Origin: Acidobacteriota bacterium
Lineage (GTDB): Bacteria; Acidobacteriota; Vicinamibacteria; Vicinamibacterales; CAVVIG01
Direction: 5' to 3'
Assembly (NCBI GenBank): GCA_003223775.1
Contig: QHWK01000489.1
Coordinates: 9,101-14,522 of the forward strand
DNA length: 5,422 nt
Shown: positions 1 to 5,422 of the stretch, piece by piece
Position numbering within the stretch: position 1 is the first letter of the stretch
Layout: every line of letters begins with the position of its first letter
Position numbers and translations under genes: made by a program
The notes under the pieces: model-generated
The model's database searches: none
The model's input: only the letters and a program-made list of their open reading frames with translations
Told to the model about the DNA's origin: nothing

Positions 1-1615
1 CCTTGTAAGGCGCGAGCCGCTCGCGGCAGAACGTGCGCAGCTCCGCCTCGCTCACCTGCTGCCCGGCGCGCAGCACGACCCACGCCCTCACCGCCTCGCC
101 TTCGGTCGCGTCGGCGACGCCGGCCACCCCGACTTCGGCGACGGCCGGGTGCAACGCAATCACTTCCTCGATCTCGCGCGGCCACACCTGGAAGCCGCTC
201 GTCTTGATCAGATCTTTTTTCCGGTCGACGATGAAGACGTAGCCGTCCTCGTCCATGTAGCCGAGATCGCCCGTGTGGAGGAACCGCCGCGCGCCGCCGT
301 CGGTCGGGTGGTCGCGCAGCACGATCGCCGTCTCCTCCGGACGATGCCAGTAGCCTTCCATCAGCTGCGGCGCGGCGATCGCGATCTCGCCGACCTCGGT
401 CGCCGCCATCTCGCGCTCGCCGGTCGCATCGTCGAAGATCTTCACGACGACGTCGGGCAGCGGCATGCCGACCGAGCCGAGCTTGTTCGGGCCTTTCACC
501 GGGTTCACGCAGAGCGCCATCATCGCTTCCGTCAGCGAGTAGCCCTCGACGATGCGGGCGCCGGTGAGCGCCTCGAACCGCGACTTCGTGTCGGCGAGGA
601 GCGCCGACGCGCCGGAAAAGCAGATGCGGATGGACGAGAAGTCCACTTTGCCGCGCTGCACGTCGGGATGGTTCAGGAGCGCGATGTAGAGCGTCGGCAC
701 GCCGTTGAAGAACGTCGGCTTCACGCGCTTGATCGTCGCGACCAGATCGGCGAGGTCGCGCGGGTTCGGCACGAGCGCGATCGACGCGCCGTTGAGAAAC
801 GTCAGCGCCTGCACGCCGACGTTGCCGTACACGTGAAAGAGCGGCAGCGGCAGGAACGTCACGTCGCCTGATCCCTGCAGCACGGCGGCATTCCACGCCT
901 GCACCTGCGCGCCGGCGATCACATACGCGCCGTGCGTGCCGAGAACGCCTTTCGGCGTCCCCGTCGTGCCGCCGCTCATCAGCAGGACGGCGGGATCGCG
1001 CGCGGACGGCGCCGCCGCGGCCGGACGGCGTCCGCGGTTCACGAGCAGCAGGTGCGCGAAATCGTGATCGCCCGGCGCGACCACGACGCGGTCGCCGTCC
1101 TTCTTCTCGCGGAATGCCGTGAAGAGCAGGCGCAGCAGCGGCGGAAAATATTCCTTGATGTTGGTCGCGATCACGCGGCGCACCGGAGTGTGCGGTTGCA
1201 CGCGCTTCACGCGCGGGTAGAAGCGCGTCAGCGCGACGACCGTCTCGACGCCCTGATCGCGCAGCGGCCCCTCGAGCTCCGCCTCGGTGTAGGTCGGATT
1301 GAGCGGCGCGACGATCGCCCCGAGCTTCCACGCGCCGAACTGCGCGATGAAGAACTGCGGGCAGTTGGGCAGCAGGAGGCCGACGCGGTCGCCGCGCGCG
1401 ACGCCGAGCGATGCGAACGCCGCAGCGCACGCGTCGCTGAGCCGATCGAGCTCGCCGTAGGTGACGCGCGCCCCCTTGAAGAGGACCGCCGTCCTGTTCG
1501 GGTCCGTGCGCGCGAACTCCGCGATCGCGTCGACGAGCGTGCGGTTCGGGTATGGCGCGAGCGTCGTGGGAACGCCAGGATCGTAGTGGGAGAGCCAGGG
1601 CGCCGGCGCGGTCAT
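1..1615 (-). CDS. Long-chain fatty-acid--CoA ligase (FadD-type AMP-forming), 3' end missing
   Basis: This ANL-superfamily adenylating enzyme activates a fatty acid to acyl-AMP and then acyl-CoA, probably at the inner face of the membrane. The open frame runs from ATG at 1615 to the left edge (538 residues); family length is about 560, so only the tail is missing. Motifs in order: RVTYGELD near the N-terminus; TNIKEYFPP (151-159), the linker typical of long-chain enzymes; the ATP-phosphate loop SGGTTGTPKG (214-223); PLFHVYG; GYSLTEA (358-364); HTGDLGYMDEDGY (447-459); DRKKDLIKTSGF (464-475), with the hinge and signature region; and WPREIEEV (478-485). The C-terminal PxTxxGK lysine lies outside the window. 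Translation likely depends on coupling: TGATG joins it to the ankyrin gene and no Shine-Dalgarno is seen. The family assignment is firm; the chain length of the substrate is inferred from FadD resemblance. A role in beta-oxidation or lipid recycling cannot be distinguished here. Confidence 0.94.
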   Translation of the reverse strand, partial: MTAPAPWLSHYDPGVPTTLAPYPNRTLVDAIAEFARTDPNRTAVLFKGARVTYGELDRLSDACAAAFASLGVARGDRVGLLLPNCPQFFIAQFGAWKLGAIVAPLNPTYTEAELEGPLRDQGVETVVALTRFYPRVKRVQPHTPVRRVIATNIKEYFPPLLRLLFTAFREKKDGDRVVVAPGDHDFAHLLLVNRGRRPAAAAPSARDPAVLLMSGGTTGTPKGVLGTHGAYVIAGAQVQAWNAAVLQGSGDVTFLPLPLFHVYGNVGVQALTFLNGASIALVPNPRDLADLVATIKRVKPTFFNGVPTLYIALLNHPDVQRGKVDFSSIRICFSGASALLADTKSRFEALTGARIVEGYSLTEAMMALCVNPVKGPNKLGSVGMPLPDVVVKIFDDATGEREMAATEVGEIAIAAPQLMEGYWHRPEETAIVLRDHPTDGGARRFLHTGDLGYMDEDGYVFIVDRKKDLIKTSGFQVWPREIEEVIALHPAVAEVGVAGVADATEGEAVRAWVVLRAGQQVSEAELRTFCRERLAPYK

Positions 1616-1617
1616 CA
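1613..1617 (-). other. TGATG stop/start overlap (ankyrin gene / acyl-CoA ligase)
   Basis: On the minus strand TGATG contains the ankyrin stop (1617-1615) and the ligase ATG (1615-1613), sharing one base. A GTG one codon upstream (1618-1616) is an alternative start in the ligase frame. No Shine-Dalgarno is visible, so coupled translation is the simplest reading. Confidence 0.8.
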
Positions 1618-2925
1618 CCCGCGGCGATTATAGCGACCGAGGACCTCGCGCACCGCGTTGCTCGTCTCGCCTGGATCGGAGGGCACCGGGGCGCCGGCCT
1701 CGATGAGCGCCTCGACCGTCCCGGCGTGGTCGCTGCGCTCCTGCACGCCATGGATCGACCCGTAGAGCGCCCACTGCAGCGGCGTGCTCGCGAATTCGGT
1801 GCTCAGCGCGTCGAGCGCCGGACGACGTGAGAGGATCTCGCGCGCCATCGCCGCGTGGCCATGGAACGCGGCCCAATGGAGCGCCGTCGCGCCATGCTGA
1901 CCGCGCGCGTCCACCGGCCAGCCGGCCTCGAGCATCAACCGCACGGCCGCGACGTTGCCGTCCTGCGCCGCGTCGGCCAGCCTCCGGCGATCTTCGTCGC
2001 GCAACGTCCGCACGAGATCCGGATGGCTGGCCGTCAGCGACGACACGAGCGCCTCGTCGCCGAGCTCGCAGGCAACGGCGAGCTGCAGGTCCGCCGGCGA
2101 TCGCGCCATCAGCAGCGCCAGCACGTCGTCGTGGCCGGACGCGCGTGCGATTCGATGCGCGTTGCGATTCGCGCCGAGCGTCCAGGTGTAGATCGTGCCG
2201 CCCGCGCGCGGATCGCGCTTCGGGAACCAGCGCTCCGACACGCTCAGACGGATCGACGACGGATCGTCGTCCAGGTGCTTGCGCACGAGCGTCAGCTCGC
2301 CGAGCGCCGATGCCATGAGCAGATCCGTGCGGCAGCCGCGGGCGACGAGGAACCGCGCGATGTCGCGGCGCGAATGCGGATAGACGTCGTCGACGACGTC
2401 GCCGAGCATCCACTGCGCGGGCGTCGACTCGTGATCGACGTCGATCGCGTCGATGTCGGCGCCGCGCGCGAGCAGGTCATCGGCGATCTCGATCGTCGAC
2501 GCGAAGTGCAGCGGCGTCTGGCCGTCGCCGCCACGCGCATGGACCACGGACGGATCGGCGGCGACGAGCGCGTGGAGACGATCGATCAGGCCGAGCCGCG
2601 CGGCGGCGTGCGCGGTCACCTGCGCGCCGCGCTCGATCAAGGCGGCGGCGATCGCCGGCGGCGCCTCGTCGAGGACGCCGAAGCCGCCCGCCCACCAGTC
2701 CGAGCGGACGTTGATGTCGGCGCCCGCGCCGAGGAGCAGATCGACGATCTCGAGATGGCCGCGCCGGGCGGCCGCGAGCATCGCGGTGCCGCCGAACGAG
2801 CCGTGCGGCAAGGGGCGATCGAGCGCCGCAGATTTCAGATCGGGATGATCGGCGAGCACGGCGCGGGCCGCCGCCGGATCGCCGGCGTGAATCGCCGCGT
2901 GCAGCGCGTCGAGCGCGTCAGGCAC
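1615..2925 (-). CDS. Ankyrin-repeat protein, function unknown
   Basis: A 436-residue protein built mainly of ankyrin repeats, which mediate protein-protein contact. Clear repeats are at about residues 46-75 (GTAMLAAARRGHLEIVDLLL, then GADINVRS), 135-162 (GQTPLHFAS, GADIDAID; shortened) and 345-374 (GATALHWAAFHGH). Weaker ones are near 167-200, 200-222, 281-300, 316-341 and 379-414. Residues about 222-257 break the pattern (SERWFPKRDPRAGG, then IYTWTLGANRNAH) before GH and LLM resume an ankyrin-like helix. I recall similar inserts in a widespread bacterial ankyrin family of unknown role. No signal peptide, membrane segment or enzymatic domain is visible, so it is probably cytoplasmic. The start is GTG at 2925, 7 bases after the argF stop, without an evident Shine-Dalgarno. 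Its stop overlaps the next gene's start (TGATG). The binding partner is unknown; position suggests co-expression with arginine genes and the acyl-CoA ligase, not a role in either pathway. Confidence 0.94.
   Translation of the reverse strand: MPDALDALHAAIHAGDPAAARAVLADHPDLKSAALDRPLPHGSFGGTAMLAAARRGHLEIVDLLLGAGADINVRSDWWAGGFGVLDEAPPAIAAALIERGAQVTAHAAARLGLIDRLHALVAADPSVVHARGGDGQTPLHFASTIEIADDLLARGADIDAIDVDHESTPAQWMLGDVVDDVYPHSRRDIARFLVARGCRTDLLMASALGELTLVRKHLDDDPSSIRLSVSERWFPKRDPRAGGTIYTWTLGANRNAHRIARASGHDDVLALLMARSPADLQLAVACELGDEALVSSLTASHPDLVRTLRDEDRRRLADAAQDGNVAAVRLMLEAGWPVDARGQHGATALHWAAFHGHAAMAREILSRRPALDALSTEFASTPLQWALYGSIHGVQERSDHAGTVEALIEAGAPVPSDPGETSNAVREVLGRYNRRG
1627..1632 (-). promoter_or_regulatory. 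Possible -10 hexamer before the acyl-CoA ligase gene
   Basis: The minus strand reads a perfect TATAAT inside the last codons of the ankyrin gene (the Tyr-Asn of GRYNRRG), 11 bases before the ligase ATG. In such GC-rich sequence an exact consensus is uncommon. A start about 7 bases downstream would give a transcript with only a few leader bases. At the expected -35 position the sequence is about CGGTGC, a poor match, so this may be chance. Confidence 0.2.
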
Positions 2926-2932
2926 CGGTGAT

Positions 2933-3898
2933 TCACAACGCGGCGGCCGGCGCGAGCAGCATGAGCAGCAGCGCCTTCTGCCCGTGCAGGCGGTTCTCCG
3001 CCTGGTCGAAGACGACCGACGCCTCCGACTCGAACACGTCCGCCGTCACTTCCTCGCCGCGGTGCGCCGGCAGGCAGTGCATGAAGAGGGCGCCGGGCTT
3101 CGCGAGCGCCATGAGCGCCTCGTTCACCTGATACGGCGCGAAGACGCGGCGCCGCACGCCCGCTTCGGCCTCCTGGCCCATCGACGTCCACGTGTCGGTG
3201 TAGACGGCGTCGGCGCCGGCGACGGCGTCGGCAGCGTCGGTGAAGAGCCGCAGCCGCGCGCCGAGGCGCGCCGCGCCGGTGGCCTGCTGCACGACGGCGT
3301 GCGGCAGTTGATACGCCTCGGGGCTCGCGACGTGCACGTGCACGCCGAGGAGCGCGGCGGCGTGCGCCAGCGACGTCGCGACGTTGTTGCCGTCGCCGAC
3401 GAAGGCGATCGTGCGGCCGCGCATCGGGCCGAGATGCTCCTGCAGCGTCAGGAAATCGGCGATCGCCTGGCAGGGATGCTCCTGATCGGTCAGCGCGTTG
3501 ACGACGTGCAGCCGCGTCGCCGCCGCGGCGAAGTCCTGCAGGATCGCCTGCGAGAACGTGCGCACGATAATGGCGTCGACCCAGCGCTCCAGATTGCGCG
3601 CCACGTCGGCGACCGGCTCGCGGCAGCCGAGCGCGACGTCGGGCTGCAGCGCGACGACGTGTCCGCCGAGCTCGCGGATGCCGATCTCGAACGTCGTCCG
3701 CGTGCGCAGCGACGGCTTGTCGAACAGCAGCGCGACGTGGCGGCCGTTGAGCGCGTCCGCCGTCGGCGCGTGGCGTCCGAGCGCGCGATCCGCTTTGAGC
3801 TGCGCAGCCAGCTGCAGACACCGCTCGAAATCGGCGGCATCGAGGTCGAGCACCGAGAGGAAGTCCTTGCGGGTGCGTGCATGCGTCGCTGGGGTCAT
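2933..3898 (-). CDS. argF: Ornithine carbamoyltransferase ArgF
   Basis: The enzyme converts ornithine and carbamoyl phosphate to citrulline in the cytoplasm; it is 321 residues, normal for the family. The carbamoyl-phosphate domain has KPSLRTRTTFE (61-71), RTF (113-115) and DQEHPCQ (138-144). The ornithine domain has FVGDGNNVATS (166-176), DTWTSMG (235-241, the loop that binds the ornithine alpha-amino group) and HCLPAHRGEEV (274-284, with the catalytic cysteine C275). The SMG loop argues for true ornithine as substrate rather than N-acetyl- or N-succinylornithine, and fits with ArgJ next door releasing free ornithine. One oddity: the phosphate loop reads S-L-R-T-R where most members have S-T-R-T-R. 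The ATG start lies 3 bases after the argJ stop, with no clear Shine-Dalgarno. The N-terminus carries roughly ten residues before the usual KDFLSVLDL beginning. The ankyrin gene begins 7 bases downstream. Confidence 0.96.
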   Translation of the reverse strand: MTPATHARTRKDFLSVLDLDAADFERCLQLAAQLKADRALGRHAPTADALNGRHVALLFDKPSLRTRTTFEIGIRELGGHVVALQPDVALGCREPVADVARNLERWVDAIIVRTFSQAILQDFAAAATRLHVVNALTDQEHPCQAIADFLTLQEHLGPMRGRTIAFVGDGNNVATSLAHAAALLGVHVHVASPEAYQLPHAVVQQATGAARLGARLRLFTDAADAVAGADAVYTDTWTSMGQEAEAGVRRRVFAPYQVNEALMALAKPGALFMHCLPAHRGEEVTADVFESEASVVFDQAENRLHGQKALLLMLLAPAAAL

Positions 3899-3901
3899 AC
3901 G

Positions 3902-5116
3902 TCAGGTTCTGTAGTCTGCGTTGATTCGGACATACTCCGCGCTCAGATCGCAGGTCCACACGGTCGACGACGCGTCGCCCGCGCCGAGATCCACCGAGAC
4001 GGTCAGCTCCTTGCCCGTCAGATACTCCGCGGCCGCGCTCGCGCGCTCGTCGTGCGGCCGACCGCGGTCGAAGAGCACCGTCGCGCCGATCGTCACGACG
4101 GCGCGCTCGAGCTCGAACGCGACGCCGGCGCGTCCGGCGACCGCGATCAGCCGGCCCCAGTTCGGATCCCCGCCGTGAATCGCCGTCTTCACGAGCGGCG
4201 AGTTCGCGATCGCCTTGGCCGCCTTCCGCGCGTCCTCGCTCGACGCCGCGCCGGTGACGACGACCGTCACGAGCTTGGTCGCCCCTTCGCCGCCGCGGAC
4301 GATCCCGAGCGCGAGCTCGCGGCACACCGAGGTGAGCCCGTCGCGAAACGCGCCGTACGACGCGTCGTCGACGACGGCACCCGACGTGCCGTTCGCGAGG
4401 AGCATGACGCAGTCGTTCGTCGAGCACTCGCCGTCCACGGTAATCGCGTTGAACGTGTCGTTGACGGCCTCGCGCAGCGCACGAGCGAGCAGCCCCTTCG
4501 GCACCGCCGCGTCCGTCGTCACGAAGCCGAGCATCGTCGCCATCATCGGCTCGATCATCCCGGAGCCCTTCGCCATTCCGCCGATCGCGGCCTCGCGGCC
4601 GCCGAGCGCGACGCGCGCCGCCGCTTCTTTCGGAAACGGATCGGTCGTCATGATCGCGCGCGCCGCCTGCGCGCCCTGATCGGCGCCGAGCGCGCGGAAC
4701 GCGGCCGGCAGGCCGCTCCGAATCTTCTCGAGCGGCAGCGCGACGCCGATGACGCCGGTCGACGCGACGAGCACCTGCTCGACAGGGCAGTCGATGAGGC
4801 GCGCAACCTCCACCGTCGTCTCGCGCGCGGCGGCGAGGCCTTCTTCGCCCGTGCACGCGTTCGCGCAGCCGCTGTTGACGACGATGGCGCGCGCGACGCC
4901 GCCGGACCGCGACAGCTGCTCGCGCGAGACGACCACCGGCGCGGCGACGGCCTTGTTCGTCGTGAAGACGGCGGCCGCGTGCGCCGGCGCCTCGGAGACG
5001 AGCAGCGCGAGATCGAGGTTGCCGTTTGCCTTGATGCCGGCGCGGACGCCGGCGGCGCGAAAGCCGCGCGCCGTCGCGACGCCCCCCGCGATCGTGGACG
5101 CGAGCGACGGCGTCAT
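3902..5116 (-). CDS. argJ: Glutamate N-acetyltransferase / ornithine acetyltransferase ArgJ
   Basis: ArgJ moves the acetyl group from N-acetylornithine to glutamate, giving ornithine and N-acetylglutamate in the cyclic arginine pathway; bifunctional forms also acetylate glutamate with acetyl-CoA. The 404-residue length matches the family. The autocleavage site is in MIEPMMATMLGF: cleavage is expected between A193 and T194, making T194 the nucleophile of the beta chain. K183 (MAKGSGM), the oxyanion-type pair T120-G121 (STGVIG), the ITVDGECSTND segment (225-235), EGATK (277-281), GDPNWGR (316-322) and the C-terminal NADYRT are all present. The start at 5116 is chosen because the N-terminus then fits ArgJ and forms an ATGA overlap with the upstream acetyltransferase; the open frame continues to 5347, but that extension is Arg-rich and antisense-like. 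No clear Shine-Dalgarno is seen, so translation is probably coupled. argF follows after 3 bases. Sequence alone does not show whether it is mono- or bifunctional. Confidence 0.97.
   Translation of the reverse strand: MTPSLASTIAGGVATARGFRAAGVRAGIKANGNLDLALLVSEAPAHAAAVFTTNKAVAAPVVVSREQLSRSGGVARAIVVNSGCANACTGEEGLAAARETTVEVARLIDCPVEQVLVASTGVIGVALPLEKIRSGLPAAFRALGADQGAQAARAIMTTDPFPKEAAARVALGGREAAIGGMAKGSGMIEPMMATMLGFVTTDAAVPKGLLARALREAVNDTFNAITVDGECSTNDCVMLLANGTSGAVVDDASYGAFRDGLTSVCRELALGIVRGGEGATKLVTVVVTGAASSEDARKAAKAIANSPLVKTAIHGGDPNWGRLIAVAGRAGVAFELERAVVTIGATVLFDRGRPHDERASAAAEYLTGKELTVSVDLGAGDASSTVWTCDLSAEYVRINADYRT
5113..5116 (-). other. ATGA stop/start overlap (acetyltransferase / argJ)
   Basis: On the minus strand the four bases ATGA contain both the argJ start ATG (5116-5114) and the TGA stop of the upstream acetyltransferase (5115-5113). 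With no purine-rich Shine-Dalgarno just upstream, this arrangement points to termination-reinitiation coupling and to co-production of the two acetyl-transfer enzymes. Confidence 0.85.
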
Positions 5117-5422
5117 GCGACCGGCGCCGTCGCCGCCGCCGGGTGATCGACCGTGTGAGACGGCAGCGCGTAGCCGCGCTCCGCGTCGAAGGCGACGTCG
5201 AGCGGGACGATCATCGCGTACTGCCCGCACTGCCGGAACTGCGGGCACTTCACGCAGTCGGTGAAGATCTTCTCGGTGAGCCACAGGTGCGGCACGATCG
5301 AGAAGCCCATGTGGACGAAGTAGCCGGGCGCGTGCGTGAAGGCGCACAGCTTCTCGAAGCCTTCGCGCCGCGCGCGCCGGCGCAGCTCGTCGACGATCAT
5401 CACGCCGACGCGGCTGCCGCGC
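5113..5422 (-). CDS. GNAT N-acetyltransferase, ArgA-like (probable N-acetylglutamate synthase), 3' part
   Basis: The C-terminal 102 residues of an acetyl-CoA-dependent N-acetyltransferase are visible; the N-terminus lies beyond the right edge. The visible part opens at the acetyl-CoA-binding loop (RGSRVGV, residues 1-7) followed by a helix (DELRRRARREGF, 11-22), a strand (LCAFTH, 25-30) and the GNAT C-terminal element YFVHMGF (34-40). A cysteine-bearing segment follows (TDCVKCPQFRQCGQYAM, 54-70), then an Ala/Pro-rich tail. From memory, this layout with a DCxxCPxxxxC-like segment is typical of short stand-alone ArgA-like enzymes that acetylate glutamate in the first step of arginine synthesis; position directly before argJ supports that. 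The stop overlaps the argJ start (ATGA). The GTG at 5403 and ATG at 5400 are internal codons, since the loop motif continues upstream of them. GNAT membership is near certain; the glutamate substrate is inferred. Confidence 0.87.
   Translation of the reverse strand, partial: RGSRVGVMIVDELRRRARREGFEKLCAFTHAPGYFVHMGFSIVPHLWLTEKIFTDCVKCPQFRQCGQYAMIVPLDVAFDAERGYALPSHTVDHPAAATAPVA

Noticed and set aside
149..1633. Two plus-strand open frames (149-871 and 932-1633)
   Set aside because: Both are antisense to the acyl-CoA ligase, whose motifs are unbroken across the whole region.
2383..2400. Perfect 18-base palindrome centred on GTCGAC, with a 14-base relative at 4363-4376
   Set aside because: Both sit inside coding sequence and follow from Val/Asp runs (DVVDDV; VVDD) written with the favoured GTC and GAC codons, so an operator site is not needed to explain them.
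1855..2931. A 358-codon open frame on the plus strand opposite the ankyrin gene
   Set aside because: The minus-strand frame has clear ankyrin repeats; the plus-strand product has no recognisable fold and an Arg-heavy composition.
2933..3898. Reading argF as N-acetylornithine or N-succinylornithine carbamoyltransferase because of its S-L-R-T-R loop
   Set aside because: The DTWTSMG loop for free ornithine and the HCLPAHRGEEV segment are those of true ornithine carbamoyltransferase, and ArgJ alongside produces free ornithine.
2835..4856. A 673-codon open frame on the minus strand in another reading frame
   Set aside because: It crosses the argJ, argF and ankyrin junctions out of frame and is arginine-dominated low-complexity sequence, a typical frame shadow in high-GC DNA.
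2984..5146. A 720-codon open frame on the plus strand, opposite argF and argJ
   Set aside because: It is rich in Arg, Ala, His and Asp without domain-like sequence and is explained by GC-ending codons of the two well-conserved genes on the other strand.
5222..5247. Inverted repeat with an 8-base stem and 10-base loop
   Set aside because: It lies within the cysteine-rich coding segment, has no following T-run on the transcribed strand and is far from any gene end, so it is not a terminator.
5117..5347. N-terminal extension of argJ by 77 codons
   Set aside because: The extension lies out of frame over the conserved end of the acetyltransferase gene, is Arg-rich, and would make ArgJ far longer than its family.
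1..5422. Search for CRISPR repeats, transposases, tRNA or rRNA genes, toxin-antitoxin pairs and other defence-type genes
   Set aside because: No repeat-spacer pattern, terminal inverted repeats or RNA-gene sequence was seen by eye, and five metabolic or repeat-protein genes account for essentially all bases.

Overview
The window is a compact, high-GC (about two-thirds G+C by eye) stretch of bacterial chromosome. All five genes lie on the minus strand, so transcription runs from the right edge to the left edge. Almost every base is coding: the junctions are a 4-base overlap, a 3-base gap, a 7-base gap and a 1-base overlap. Codon use is strongly GC-ending throughout, with no sign of a foreign insert. 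Gene content and composition would fit a GC-rich soil lineage such as Acidobacteriota (Vicinamibacteria-like), but that is a guess from general family knowledge; nothing here fixes the taxon.

Layout in transcription order: (1) the 3' end of a GNAT N-acetyltransferase of the short ArgA-like kind (5113-5422, N-terminus outside the window); (2) argJ, the ornithine/glutamate acetyltransferase (3902-5116), complete; (3) argF, ornithine carbamoyltransferase (2933-3898), complete; (4) a 436-residue cytoplasmic ankyrin-repeat protein (1615-2925), complete, GTG start, function unknown; (5) a long-chain fatty-acid--CoA ligase of the FadD type (1-1615), complete except for about the last 20-30 residues beyond the left edge.

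The first three genes form a biochemical series. The GNAT enzyme probably makes N-acetylglutamate, ArgJ transfers the acetyl group from N-acetylornithine to glutamate and releases ornithine, and ArgF carbamoylates ornithine to citrulline. The kinase, reductase and aminotransferase steps (argB, argC, argD) and the last steps (argG, argH) are not in the window and may lie upstream. The ankyrin gene and the acyl-CoA ligase have no evident link to arginine, yet they follow in the same orientation with coupled-type junctions, so they are probably co-transcribed with it.

I found no RNA genes, mobile elements, CRISPR arrays, attachment sites or convincing terminators. There is no non-coding stretch longer than 7 bases. 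This looks mainly like an ordinary metabolic operon; the points worth a second look are modest and are listed as findings.
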